Shown here: positions 51,248 to 60,614 of the stretch, in pieces
How positions within the stretch are numbered: position 1 is the first letter of the stretch
Layout: each line of letters starts with the position of its first letter
NCBI GenBank assembly: GCA_017861365.1
Contig: JAGFXR010000002.1
Location: 62,001-126,000, forward strand
Direction of reading: 5' to 3'
DNA length: 64,000 nucleotides
Origin: Oscillospiraceae bacterium
Lineage (GTDB): Bacteria > Bacillota > Clostridia > Oscillospirales > Oscillospiraceae
Notes under the pieces: generated by a model
The model's input: only the letters and a program-made list of their open reading frames with translations
Told to the model about the DNA's origin: nothing
Databases searched by the model: none
Translations under genes and position numbers: made by a program

Positions 51248-53254
51248 ATGTTCATGAAAAAGCAAGTGCTGGCTGGAGTCCTGTCCGGTGTTCTGCTGCT
51301 GGGGGCTGTGCCTCTGGCTTTGGCGGCCACGTCCCACTATAACGATGCAAGCACGGTGGGAGTGTCCGCCGAGTGGACCGCCTGGGTCAGCGCCTGGCAG
51401 ACCACGGCAGCTGACTACACGAAGGTTTCCTTATCACCCGGCGCGGATGAGACTGAGCTGAATTTTGCGTGGTACAGCCCTGCGGGATCTGCCGCTACCC
51501 CCATTGTGCACTTTGGAACCGATCAGGCGGCACTCACCGCCTACACCGGAACCTCCGCCGATGTGGATACCAGTCTCACCGACGCAGCTGCCTACGTCTA
51601 CAACCACGTGACGGTCACGGGACTGCAGGAAAACACCACTTATTACTATACCGTTGAAAAAAACGGAGTACAGACCGCGGTTGAGACCTACGAAACCGGC
51701 GATTTTGAAGCCGTCAACATCCTTCTGGTGGGCGACCCCCAGATCGGCGCGTCCAAGGGGCAGCCCCAGGGCAGCGAGACGCTGGTCAACGACAGCGGCG
51801 CCGCCAACACCGCCGCCCGCAATGACAGTTTTGCCTGGGACCGCACTCTGGATATCGCGGTGGCTCAAAATCCCGATCTGAATTTTATTATCTCCGCCGG
51901 TGATCAGGTGAACAAAACCGGAAAGCCCAAGGAGGAGGAGTATGCGGGATTCCTCTCCGCCAGCGCCCTGACATCGCTCCCCATCGCCACAACCATCGGA
52001 AACCATGACTCTCTTAACGCCGACTATGCCTACCACTTCTATAATCCCAATGCCACCTCTTACGGCACCACCCAGGCCGGCGGCGACTACTACTACTCCT
52101 ACGGCGAAGGACTCTTCATCGTCCTCAATACCAACAACTATAATGTTGCCGAGCATGAGCAGGCCATTGAGGAGGCCATTGCCTCCGATCCGGATGCTAA
52201 GTGGCGCATTGTCACCATGCACCAGGATATTTACGGCTCCGGCGCGGATCACTCCGACACCGACGGCATGATTCTGCGTACCCAGCTCACTCCGATCTAT
52301 GATGAATATGACATCGACGTGGTGCTTCAGGGGCACGACCACACTTACAGCCGCAGTAAGCTCCTTTATAGCGACGGCCTGACTCACGGAACCTATGAGT
52401 TCCAGCTCAATTCCGATCAGACCGACTACGACTGGGATAACGCCTATAACACCACCGACGGAACCCAGATCGCCCTGTATCCCGACGACACCGATACCGA
52501 AGGACAGAGCGCCCTGGAGGACTTTTCGGATGACAACCAGTGCTACACCATTGAGAGCACCAGCGGCAATACTGTGGTCAACCCCACCGGAACCCTGTAC
52601 ATTACCGCTAACTCCGCCTCTGGTTCCAAGTACTACGAGCTCATCAGCACCCAGCAGGACTATATTGCTCAGCGGAGCCAGAACTGGCTGCCCAGCTATT
52701 CGGTCATCCAGATGACTGCCGATTCCTTTACCATTGACACCTATCAGATTACCGAAGCGGGTGACACAGAGAAAATTGACAGTACCTTTACCATTGAAAA
52801 GACAAGCGCGTCCTCCGATGCGGACAGCAGCCTGACCCGCGGACAGGCCGTGCTTCAGATGTATGAAGCTGCGAGTTCTCCGGCTGTCGCCTCTGCCGAT
52901 TCCTTCTCAGACGTTGCAGCCGGTTCTGAGTACGCCGCTGCCGTGGCCTGGGCCAAGAATCTCGGCATTGTGGTGGGCGTCTCCGATGATCAGTTCCAGC
53001 CCGAGAGCCTTTTGTCCCGTCAGGAGCTGGCGGTGATGCTCAGCCGCTACGCGGCGGCGTCCGGGAAGACGGTATCCAGCGACGGAACTGTGTTCAGCGC
53101 CTTCTCAGATGCCGCTTCCGTTCCCGCCTGGTCGCTGTCCTCCGTGCAATTTGCCGCCGACGAGGGACTGCTCACCGGAAGTGCGCTGAATGTTTCCGGC
53201 ACAGTCACCGCCTCCGATGTGGACTTTGCCATGACCAAGCTGGGCGAGCTGTAA
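51248..53254 (+). CDS. Secreted purple-acid-phosphatase-like metallophosphoesterase with SLH repeats
   Basis: A 668-residue exported enzyme. A signal peptide covers about residues 1-26 (ends ALA). A fibronectin-like N-terminal domain of purple acid phosphatases spans about 40-150. The calcineurin-type core follows: GDPQIG near 160, AGDQVN near 218, GNHDS near 254, MHQD near 325 and GHDHTY near 362. The C-terminal 135 residues hold about two S-layer homology repeats (FSDVAAGSEYAAAVAWAKNLGIV), which anchor proteins to the cell wall. GAAGGAA precedes the ATG. Likely role is release of phosphate from organic phosphoesters at the cell surface. Confidence 0.88.
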   Translation: MFMKKQVLAGVLSGVLLLGAVPLALAATSHYNDASTVGVSAEWTAWVSAWQTTAADYTKVSLSPGADETELNFAWYSPAGSAATPIVHFGTDQAALTAYTGTSADVDTSLTDAAAYVYNHVTVTGLQENTTYYYTVEKNGVQTAVETYETGDFEAVNILLVGDPQIGASKGQPQGSETLVNDSGAANTAARNDSFAWDRTLDIAVAQNPDLNFIISAGDQVNKTGKPKEEEYAGFLSASALTSLPIATTIGNHDSLNADYAYHFYNPNATSYGTTQAGGDYYYSYGEGLFIVLNTNNYNVAEHEQAIEEAIASDPDAKWRIVTMHQDIYGSGADHSDTDGMILRTQLTPIYDEYDIDVVLQGHDHTYSRSKLLYSDGLTHGTYEFQLNSDQTDYDWDNAYNTTDGTQIALYPDDTDTEGQSALEDFSDDNQCYTIESTSGNTVVNPTGTLYITANSASGSKYYELISTQQDYIAQRSQNWLPSYSVIQMTADSFTIDTYQITEAGDTEKIDSTFTIEKTSASSDADSSLTRGQAVLQMYEAASSPAVASADSFSDVAAGSEYAAAVAWAKNLGIVVGVSDDQFQPESLLSRQELAVMLSRYAAASGKTVSSDGTVFSAFSDAASVPAWSLSSVQFAADEGLLTGSALNVSGTVTASDVDFAMTKLGEL

Positions 53255-53310
53255 GCGATATCACATGTTTAACCGTCTTTACGGAGACGGGACAATCATA
53301 AGCATATGGA

Positions 53311-53338
53311 TTCCCCGGGGGCGGAAGCCTCCGGGGAA
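53311..53338 (+). terminator. Hairpin behind the phosphatase gene
   Basis: TTCCCCGG (53311-53318) pairs with CCGGGGAA (53331-53338), with an inner GGC/GCC pair. No T tract follows, so termination would be partial. Confidence 0.45.
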
Positions 53339-53365
53339 ATCTGTTCATGAAATGAGGAATGCTCT

Positions 53366-54619
53366 ATGGGGAAAAATCGGATGGTTTGGATGCTGGGACG
53401 CTGGGGTATACCGGTGATCTTATGTATTGCATTTGCGTTATTTGTGATATGGCTTAACGCAGTGGAGAAAACGGAGCTGGTTTCCAGGTCGGGACAGACC
53501 TTTGAAAAAGGGGTGGTGACCGAGATTTTGCAGGATAACCTCCAGTCGGACGGAAGCAGACTGGGCCAGCAGACGCTCCGGGTGGAGCTTCTTACGGGTG
53601 AGAAGGCAGGGGAGGAGCTCATCACCACAAGCTCCGCGGGCTATCTCTTCGGCGCGGGCTGTACCGTTGGCATGAAGGTGGTGGTGATCCAGAGCGTGGC
53701 GGGAGACAATACCGTTACCACTATTTACAGTCAGGACAGGGAGGGTGCGATTTTTCTCTTTGCGGCGGCGTATCTTCTGGTGCTCTGCCTTGTGGGGGGC
53801 AAACAGGGGATCAAAGGGGCCCTTGGCCTGGTCTTTACCGGCTTTTGCATTCTCTTTGTCTATTTGCCCATGGTCTACCGGGGATGCTCGCCCTTCTGGA
53901 CGGCCGTGCTCCTCTGCGCCGTGACCGCTGTGGCTACACTCTACCTGATCGGCGGGCCGGGGAGAAAAACTATGGTGGCTGTGGCTGGAACCATTGCGGG
54001 AGTTGTCAGCGCGGGACTTGCGGCGACCGTCTTTTCCTATGCAACCGGGGTAACGGGGTGGAATGTCTCCGACATTGAGGACCTGCTTGTCCTGTGGAAT
54101 ACCAACGACATTCAGGTGGGAGGGCTGCTGTTTTCCGGTCTTCTCATCTCCAGCCTGGGGGCAGTCATGGATCTGGCCATGTCCATCAGCAGCGCGATGA
54201 GTGAGCTGTGCGTCCAAAACCCCAGTCTCACCCGGAGGGAGCTGTTCCGGTCGGGGGTGCAGGTGGGCCGGGATATGGTGGGAACCGACAGCAATACTCT
54301 GATCCTGGCCTTTGCGGGGAGCAGTGTGTCCATGCTGCTGCTGGACTATGCCTACGACCTGCCCTATCTTCAGATCATCAATTCCAATAACATAGGCATC
54401 GCCATAATGCAGGGTCTTGCCGGAAGTTTCGGTGTGGTGCTCAGCGCCCCGGCCACGGTGCTTTTGGGAACCCTTCTCTTTCGGGGAAGGCAGAGACCCC
54501 GGGCACAGGGACAGGAGGAACAGCTGAATCCATCGCCCGCAGAGATAAATGGGAACTTTCTGGAGGGAGGTACGGCGGCAGATGGGCAAGCCATCGGGGA
54601 AACGGACACACCTGAATGA
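53366..54619 (+). CDS. YibE/F family membrane protein
   Basis: A 417-residue membrane protein. One N-terminal segment (about residues 12-31) is followed by an outer beta-rich domain to about 125, then seven or so membrane segments. The GGLLFSGLLISSLGAVMDLA motif near residue 250 and VGTDSNTLILAFAG near 310 are typical of YibE/F. Function is unknown in the family. The cytoplasmic tail is charged and low in complexity. Confidence 0.88.
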   Translation: MGKNRMVWMLGRWGIPVILCIAFALFVIWLNAVEKTELVSRSGQTFEKGVVTEILQDNLQSDGSRLGQQTLRVELLTGEKAGEELITTSSAGYLFGAGCTVGMKVVVIQSVAGDNTVTTIYSQDREGAIFLFAAAYLLVLCLVGGKQGIKGALGLVFTGFCILFVYLPMVYRGCSPFWTAVLLCAVTAVATLYLIGGPGRKTMVAVAGTIAGVVSAGLAATVFSYATGVTGWNVSDIEDLLVLWNTNDIQVGGLLFSGLLISSLGAVMDLAMSISSAMSELCVQNPSLTRRELFRSGVQVGRDMVGTDSNTLILAFAGSSVSMLLLDYAYDLPYLQIINSNNIGIAIMQGLAGSFGVVLSAPATVLLGTLLFRGRQRPRAQGQEEQLNPSPAEINGNFLEGGTAADGQAIGETDTPE

Positions 54620-54630
54620 ATAATCTTATC

Positions 54631-54654
54631 AATATTCATGTAAATATGAATATT
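54631..54654. promoter_or_regulatory. AT-rich palindrome, candidate ArgR site
   Basis: AATATTCAT (54631-54639) and ATGAATATT (54646-54654) form a 9-bp dyad. Neighbouring TGAAT/ATTCA half sites at about 54613, 54647 and 54667 resemble pieces of ARG boxes. Placed before the arginine operon it is a reasonable repressor site, though the match to the classic box is imperfect. Confidence 0.4.
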
Positions 54655-54723
54655 ATCATGCTTTATGTGAATTATTTCCCGAAAATTCAGCTGCAATGAG
54701 GAATACTTATTCAAAATTGTACT

Positions 54724-54751
54724 TGCAATTTATCCTGCAAGGTGGTAGACT
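54724..54751 (+). promoter_or_regulatory. Possible promoter of the arginine operon
   Basis: TTGCAA at 54724-54729 and TAGACT at 54746-54751, spaced by 16 bases, about 32 bases before the argG start. Moderate match only. Confidence 0.4.
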
Positions 54752-54782
54752 GAAGCATATTAAATATACGGAGGAAATTACC

Positions 54783-56000
54783 ATGGCTCAAGTGAAAAAA
54801 GTGGTTCTCGCCTATTCCGGCGGTTTGGATACCTCAGTGATCATCCCGTGGCTGAAAGAGCATTACGACAATTGCGAGGTCATCGCCGTATCTGCCGATG
54901 TGGGGCAGGGCAGTGAGCTGGAGGGGCTGGAGGAGAAGGCCATCAAAACCGGCGCCTCCAAGCTGTACATTGAGGACCTTGTGGATGAGTTTGTAGGGGA
55001 TTACATTTTCCCCACCATGAAGGCGGGGGCAAAATATGAGGATTATCTGCTGGGCACGTCCTTTGCCCGTCCCATTATCGCCAAGCGCATCACCGAGATC
55101 GCGCTGAAGGAAGGCGCGGATGCCATTGCCCACGGCTGCACCGGCAAGGGCAACGATCAGGTGCGGTTTGAACTTGCCATCAAGGCATTTGCCCCCGGGA
55201 TGAAAATCATCGCTCCCTGGCGTACCTGGGAGCTGGACAGCCGCGATAAGGAAATTGATTACGCGGAAGCCCATAATATTCCCCTGAAAATCAACCGAGA
55301 AACCAATTATTCCAAGGATAAAAACCTCTGGCACCTCTCCCACGAGGGACTGGATCTGGAGGATCCCGCTCTGGAACCCCAGTATGAGAAGGAGGGTTTC
55401 CTTGAGATGGGAGTATCCCCCGTCAACGCGCCGGATGTACCCACCTATGTCTCCGTTGACTTTGAAAAGGGTTTGCCTGTCGCCGTGGATGGGAAGAAGA
55501 TGAAGGGCAGCGATATTATCCGAACCCTCAACGAGATCGGCGGAAAGAACGGTGTCGGCATTCTGGATATCGTGGAGAACCGTCTTGTCGGCATGAAATG
55601 CCGCGGTGTGTATGAGACCCCCGGCGGCGCTATTCTGTACCATGCCCATGAGGTGCTGGAGACCCTGACACTGGATAAAATGACTGCTCATAAGAAAGCG
55701 GAGCTCGCCATTACCTTCGGTGAGCTTGTCTATAACGGCCAGTGGTATACGCCCCTGCGGGAGGCGCTGTCCGCCTTTGTGGACGTGACTCAGCAGAACG
55801 TGACGGGTACGGTCAAGCTAAAACTCTACAAGGGTAATATCATCAACGCCGGTGTGAGCTCGCCCTACTCCCTTTATAGTGAGAACATCGCCACATTTGG
55901 GGAAAGTGATTACAACCAGATGGATTCCGAGGGTTTCATCAACCTCTATGGTCTGCCCATCAAGGTGCAGGCGCTGCTCAGGCAGGGCTTGCTGAAGTAA
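54783..56000 (+). CDS. argG: Argininosuccinate synthase
   Basis: A 405-residue enzyme joining citrulline and aspartate with ATP. The N-type ATP pyrophosphatase loop YSGGLDTS is at residues 11-18; [13 protein letters not shown] near 118 and the [12 protein letters not shown] region near 177 are family features. GGAGG precedes the ATG at 54783. First gene of an operon that holds the arginine pathway from glutamate onward. Confidence 0.97.
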   Translation: MAQVKKVVLAYSGGLDTSVIIPWLKEHYDNCEVIAVSADVGQGSELEGLEEKAIKTGASKLYIEDLVDEFVGDYIFPTMKAGAKYEDYLLGTSFARPIIAKRITEIALKEGADAIAHGCTGKGNDQVRFELAIKAFAPGMKIIAPWRTWELDSRDKEIDYAEAHNIPLKINRETNYSKDKNLWHLSHEGLDLEDPALEPQYEKEGFLEMGVSPVNAPDVPTYVSVDFEKGLPVAVDGKKMKGSDIIRTLNEIGGKNGVGILDIVENRLVGMKCRGVYETPGGAILYHAHEVLETLTLDKMTAHKKAELAITFGELVYNGQWYTPLREALSAFVDVTQQNVTGTVKLKLYKGNIINAGVSSPYSLYSENIATFGESDYNQMDSEGFINLYGLPIKVQALLRQGLLK

Positions 56001-56026
56001 GCGGATTCCAATGATTTTGTGACCAC

Positions 56027-56052
56027 AGAAGAGCCGGGAATCCGGCTCTTCT
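56027..56052 (+). terminator. Intercistronic hairpin between argG and argH
   Basis: Arms 56027-56037 and 56042-56052 pair perfectly over 11 bp with a GAAT loop. No T tract follows, so it is more likely a stability or attenuation element than a full stop. Confidence 0.55.
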
Positions 56053-56077
56053 TATATCAGACTGGAGTGCTTTTATT

Positions 56078-57460
56078 ATGAAACTTTGGGCCGGACGGTT
56101 CCAAAAAGAAACTGATACCCTTGTCAACGATTTTAATTCCTCCATCACCTTTGACGCCCGCCTCTACCGGCAGGACATCGCCGGTTCCATCGCCCACGCC
56201 ACCATGCTGGGGGAGCAGGGGATTATCGCAAAGGAGGAGGCTGACGAGATCATCGCGGGCTTAAAGGCCATTTTGGATGATATTGAGGCCGGACACGTGG
56301 AATTTTCCGTGGATAACGAGGATATCCACATGAATATTGAGACAATGCTCACCGAGCGCATCGGACAGACGGGCAAGCGCCTGCATACTGCCAGAAGCCG
56401 CAACGATCAGGTTGCCGTGGATTTCCGCATGTATGTCAGGCAGGAAATCTCCGTGACCATCAGCATGGTGCTGGAGCTTGAGAAGGTTCTGGTGAAGAAG
56501 GCACGGGAGCATCTGGACACCGTGATGCCAGGCTATACCCATTTGCAGCGGGCGCAGCCCACTACCTTTGCCCATTACATGATGGCATACGCCAACATGC
56601 TCCGCAGAGACATCACCCGTCTGGAGGACTGCCTGGAGCGTATGGATGAGTGCCCCTTGGGAGCTGGCGCTTTGGCAACCTCCACCTATCCCGTGGACCG
56701 CTTCCGCACCGCGCAGCTGCTGGGTTTTTCCAAGCCGACCGACAATTCCATGGATGCCGTCTCCGACCGGGATTTTGCCATTGAGCTCACCTCTGCGCTG
56801 TCCATCCTGATGATGCATCTCTCCCGGTTTTCCGAGGAAATTATTCTCTGGTGCTCCTGGGAGTTTAAATTTGTGGAGCTGGACGATGCCTATTCAACCG
56901 GTTCCTCCATTATGCCCCAGAAGAAGAATCCCGACGTTGCCGAGCTGGTGCGGGGCAAGACCGGACGGGTGTACGGCTCCCTCGTAACGCTTTTGACTGT
57001 TATGAAAGGGATTCCGCTGGCCTATAACAAGGATATGCAGGAAGATAAGGAGCCGGTGTTTGACGCCATCGACACGGTGGAGCAGTGTGTGCCGGTGTTC
57101 ACCGCAATGGTGGACACACTGACAGTTAAGACTAAAACTATGGCACGGGCGGCCTCCGGCGGCTTTATCAACGCCACCGACTGCGCCGACTATTTGGTGA
57201 AAAAAGGGCTTCCCTTCCGCGACGCCTATATGATCGTGGGCCGTCTGGTGAATATGTGCATCAAGAACGGCGAGGATCTGGAGACGCTCACCCTGAAGGA
57301 TTTTCGCGCCATTTCCTCAGTGTTTGACGAGGATGTGTATCAGGCGCTGCTGCTGAAGACCTGCGTCAACGGACGCAAGGTTTATGGCGGCCCCTCCCGT
57401 GGGTCTGTGGAGAAGCAGATCGAAAGTATCGAGGCGTTTCTGGAGGCGAGAGCCTCATGA
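56078..57460 (+). CDS. argH: Argininosuccinate lyase
   Basis: A 460-residue fumarase/aspartase-fold enzyme that splits argininosuccinate into arginine and fumarate. LHTARSRNDQVA near residue 103 and the signature GSSIMPQKKNP at about 275-285 are present. It overlaps argC by ATGA at 57457-57460. Confidence 0.97.
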   Translation: MKLWAGRFQKETDTLVNDFNSSITFDARLYRQDIAGSIAHATMLGEQGIIAKEEADEIIAGLKAILDDIEAGHVEFSVDNEDIHMNIETMLTERIGQTGKRLHTARSRNDQVAVDFRMYVRQEISVTISMVLELEKVLVKKAREHLDTVMPGYTHLQRAQPTTFAHYMMAYANMLRRDITRLEDCLERMDECPLGAGALATSTYPVDRFRTAQLLGFSKPTDNSMDAVSDRDFAIELTSALSILMMHLSRFSEEIILWCSWEFKFVELDDAYSTGSSIMPQKKNPDVAELVRGKTGRVYGSLVTLLTVMKGIPLAYNKDMQEDKEPVFDAIDTVEQCVPVFTAMVDTLTVKTKTMARAASGGFINATDCADYLVKKGLPFRDAYMIVGRLVNMCIKNGEDLETLTLKDFRAISSVFDEDVYQALLLKTCVNGRKVYGGPSRGSVEKQIESIEAFLEARAS

Positions 57461-58389
57461 GACCCAAAATATACATTGACGGCAAGGAGGGTACCACCGG
57501 ACTCCAGATTTACGACCGGCTGGGGGGGCGTGATGATATCGAGCTGCTGCTCATTGACGATGAGAAGCGCAAAGATACCGGTGAGCGGAAAAAGCTCTTA
57601 AACGCCGCCGACCTAGTGTTTCTTTGCCTGCCGGATGCCGCGGCGCGGGAGGCGGTTTCCCTCATTGAGAATGGCTCTACCAGGGTCATTGACGCGTCCA
57701 CGGCTCACCGGGTGGCTCCCGGCTGGGTTTACGGATTCCCCGAGCTGTTTCCCGATCAAAGGCAGGCGGTGCGCGGCGCGAAGCGGCTGGCAAACCCAGG
57801 CTGTCATGCCACAGGCTTTCTGGCCTGCGCCGCTCCTCTGGTTCAGATGGGAATCCTGCCTAAAAGCTATCCTGCGACCTGCTATTCCCTCACCGGATAT
57901 TCCGGGGGGGGTAAGAAGATGATTGCCGAATATGAGGACGCAAACCGAGATGCGCTTCTGGCCTATCCGGGAACCTATGGGTTGACTTTGGGGCATAAAC
58001 ACCTGCCGGAAATGACTTATTACGCGCAGCTGGAGACGGCTCCTGTGTTCTGCCCCGTTGTGGACGACTACTATGAGGGGATGGCGACCACCGTGATGCT
58101 TCATAACCGCCTGCTGGCGGAGCATGTCACGGCGGAAACCGTCTGGAGAACGCTGGATGATTACTATACGGGGGAGCGGTTTATTTCCGTGGCTCCCTTC
58201 GGCGGAACAGCCGGCCGCCTTTATTCCGGCGTGCTGGCGGGAACCAATCATCTGGAACTGACCGTCTCTGGAAACGAAGAGCGCACCATTGTGACCGCGC
58301 GGTTTGACAATCTGGGAAAAGGCGCGTCAGGCGCGGCGGTGCAGAATATGAATATTATGCTTGGCTTCGACGAGGCGGCAGGATTATAA
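57457..58389 (+). CDS. argC: N-acetyl-gamma-glutamyl-phosphate reductase (short type)
   Basis: A 310-residue reductase making N-acetylglutamate semialdehyde. The active-site Cys116 lies in NPGCHATG and the NADP motif begins GKEGTTGLQI at residue 9. Its length matches the shorter type 2 ArgC rather than the 340-residue type. Translation is coupled to argH by overlap. Confidence 0.95.
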   Translation: MRPKIYIDGKEGTTGLQIYDRLGGRDDIELLLIDDEKRKDTGERKKLLNAADLVFLCLPDAAAREAVSLIENGSTRVIDASTAHRVAPGWVYGFPELFPDQRQAVRGAKRLANPGCHATGFLACAAPLVQMGILPKSYPATCYSLTGYSGGGKKMIAEYEDANRDALLAYPGTYGLTLGHKHLPEMTYYAQLETAPVFCPVVDDYYEGMATTVMLHNRLLAEHVTAETVWRTLDDYYTGERFISVAPFGGTAGRLYSGVLAGTNHLELTVSGNEERTIVTARFDNLGKGASGAAVQNMNIMLGFDEAAGL

Positions 58390-58404
58390 TAATGAGGTGT
58401 TAGC

Positions 58405-59622
58405 ATGAAGCAGATTTTCGGGGGCGTGACCGCGCCCTTGGGATTTACCGCCGCAGGTGTGCACTGCGGAGTGAAAAATCATAAAACCGACAAAAAGGAT
58501 TTGGCACTGATTCTCTCCGAGTGTGAGTGTACCGCCGCCGCGACCTATACTTTAAACCGGGTCAAGGCCGCTCCCATTTATGTGACCATGGAGCACTTGG
58601 AGAACGGCACCGCCCGCGGCATTCTTGCCAACAGCGGCAACGCCAACGCCTGCGCGCCTTACAGCCACGAGAACGCTGAGAAAATGTGCGAGTACGCGGC
58701 AAAGGCGGCGGGTTTAAAGCCGGAGGATTTTGTGGTGGCTTCCACCGGCGTCATTGGCCAGACCATCAATATCGCCGCCATTGAGGGAGGGGTTCCCGCT
58801 GCGTTTGCCGCCCTTTCAAGGGATGGCTCCGACGACGCGGCGCGAGCCATTATGACCACTGACTTGGTCAAAAAGGAAATTGCCGTCTCCGTTACCCTGG
58901 AGGGCAAAACCGTCACCATCGGCGCCATTGCCAAGGGCTCCGGCATGATTCACCCCAACATGGGCACCATGCTCGCCTTTGTTACCACCGACTGTGCTAT
59001 TACCCAGGGAATGCTGAAGGACGCGCTGGGGGAAATCGTGCCGCGCACCTTCAACCGCGTCACCGTGGACGGGGACACCTCCACCAATGATATGTGCGTC
59101 GTGTTGGCCAACGGAATGGCGGGCAATCCTTTGATTGAGTGGAAGGACAACAGCTACACGGTGTTTTACAAGGCGCTGTATTTTGTATGCGAATATCTGG
59201 CAAAAACGATAGCCGCCGACGGGGAGGGCGCATCCAAGCTGGTAACCTGCACCGTGCGGGGCGCCCGCAGCGAGGAAACCGCCGAGCGCCTGTCAAAGGC
59301 GGTGGTAGGCTCCTCTCTGGTGAAGGCGGCCATGTTCGGCTCCGACGCCAACTGGGGCCGTGTGCTGTGCGCCATGGGTTATTCGAAAGCGCCCTTCCGT
59401 CCGGAATATGTGGATGTGAAATTCTGTTCCACGGCAGGGGAGATCACGGTTTGCGCCCAGGGTGCCGGCCTGAGCTTCGACGAGGAAACCGCCAAGAATG
59501 TCTTGTCTCAGAACGAAGTGGTGATCGACGTGGATGTCCACGAGGGAGATGCCCTTGCCACCTGCTGGGGTTGTGACCTGACTTATGACTATGTGAAAAT
59601 TAACGGGGATTACCGGTCTTAA
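58405..59622 (+). CDS. argJ: Bifunctional glutamate N-acetyltransferase/amino-acid acetyltransferase
   Basis: A 405-residue ArgJ that recycles the acetyl group from N-acetylornithine to glutamate. It cleaves itself before Thr188 in HPNMGTML to form two chains; the residue before the Thr is Gly instead of the more common Ala. No argA is present in the window, so a bifunctional ArgJ that can also use acetyl-CoA is plausible. Confidence 0.95.
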   Translation: MKQIFGGVTAPLGFTAAGVHCGVKNHKTDKKDLALILSECECTAAATYTLNRVKAAPIYVTMEHLENGTARGILANSGNANACAPYSHENAEKMCEYAAKAAGLKPEDFVVASTGVIGQTINIAAIEGGVPAAFAALSRDGSDDAARAIMTTDLVKKEIAVSVTLEGKTVTIGAIAKGSGMIHPNMGTMLAFVTTDCAITQGMLKDALGEIVPRTFNRVTVDGDTSTNDMCVVLANGMAGNPLIEWKDNSYTVFYKALYFVCEYLAKTIAADGEGASKLVTCTVRGARSEETAERLSKAVVGSSLVKAAMFGSDANWGRVLCAMGYSKAPFRPEYVDVKFCSTAGEITVCAQGAGLSFDEETAKNVLSQNEVVIDVDVHEGDALATCWGCDLTYDYVKINGDYRS

Positions 59623-59626
59623 AGCC

Positions 59627-59653
59627 GGTACGGCGGAAGTCATCCGCCGTACC
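59627..59653 (+). other. Intercistronic hairpin between argJ and argB
   Basis: Arms 59627-59637 and 59643-59653 pair perfectly over 11 bp with a 5-base loop and can extend by CCGG/CCGG across a bulge. No T tract. It may mark RNA processing or tune downstream expression. Confidence 0.55.
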
Positions 59654-59717
59654 TCCGGCGCATTTGCGCCATCCTGCCGGACGAAATCCGAACTTACCAA
59701 TCAACGAGGTGCAAACA

Positions 59718-60572
59718 ATGTCTTATTCACATATTGACCGCGCCACTGTACTGGCGGAGGCGCTGCCATATATTCAAAAATACAACGGAAAAACCGTAGT
59801 GGTAAAGTACGGCGGCAACGCCATGATATCGGAGGAACTGCGTCAGGCGGTGATCTCTGACATTATCCTGCTGCATCTGGTGGGCATCCGGGTGGTGGTG
59901 GTGCACGGCGGCGGCCCGGAGATCAATGATATGCTGAAGAAAATCGGGAAGGAGTCCCATTTTGTTCACGGGCTGCGTTACACCGACGCGGAGACTATGG
60001 ACATTGTTCAGCAGGTGCTTTGCGGCAAGGTGAATAAGGATTTGGTTGCCACGCTCAACCGGATGGGCGGACGCGCCATTGGCCTGTGCGGGATGGACAG
60101 CGGCCTTCTGCAGGCGGAGCAGCTGGACGAGAAATATGGGCTGGTGGGCAATATCACGAAGGTCAACCCGGACATCGTGGCGGACTGCCTGATCAATCAT
60201 TATATCCCTGTGGTATCCACCGTGGCTCAGGGGATTGACGCTGACACCGCTTACAATATTAACGCGGATACCGCCGCTGCAAAACTGGCTATCGCACTGG
60301 GAGCGGAAAAACTGGTGCTGCTCACCGATGTGCGGGGGCTGCTCCGCGACCCTCGGGATGACGCGACGCTGATTCACGTGGTACATGTTTCCGAGGTGCC
60401 GGGACTGATTAAGGACAATATCATTTCCGGCGGCATGATTCCGAAGGTGGACTGCTGTGTGGAGGCCGTCCGCTCCGGAGTAAGGCGGGCGCATATTCTC
60501 GACGGACGGATTCCCCATTCTATTTTAATTGAAATGCTTTCCGACGAGGGCGTCGGCACCATGCTGCTGTAA
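59718..60572 (+). CDS. argB: Acetylglutamate kinase
   Basis: A 284-residue amino-acid kinase phosphorylating N-acetylglutamate. KYGGNAM near residue 26 and VVHGGGPEIN near 60 bind ATP and substrate, and NINADTAAAKLA is typical. The N-terminal helix (residues 1-20) is of the kind found in arginine-inhibited hexameric forms. ATG at 59718 follows GAGGTG. Confidence 0.96.
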   Translation: MSYSHIDRATVLAEALPYIQKYNGKTVVVKYGGNAMISEELRQAVISDIILLHLVGIRVVVVHGGGPEINDMLKKIGKESHFVHGLRYTDAETMDIVQQVLCGKVNKDLVATLNRMGGRAIGLCGMDSGLLQAEQLDEKYGLVGNITKVNPDIVADCLINHYIPVVSTVAQGIDADTAYNINADTAAAKLAIALGAEKLVLLTDVRGLLRDPRDDATLIHVVHVSEVPGLIKDNIISGGMIPKVDCCVEAVRSGVRRAHILDGRIPHSILIEMLSDEGVGTMLL

Positions 60573-60614
60573 CTTGGTAAGGATGACGGCGGGGAAAAAA
60601 GGAAGGGTTTTGAA

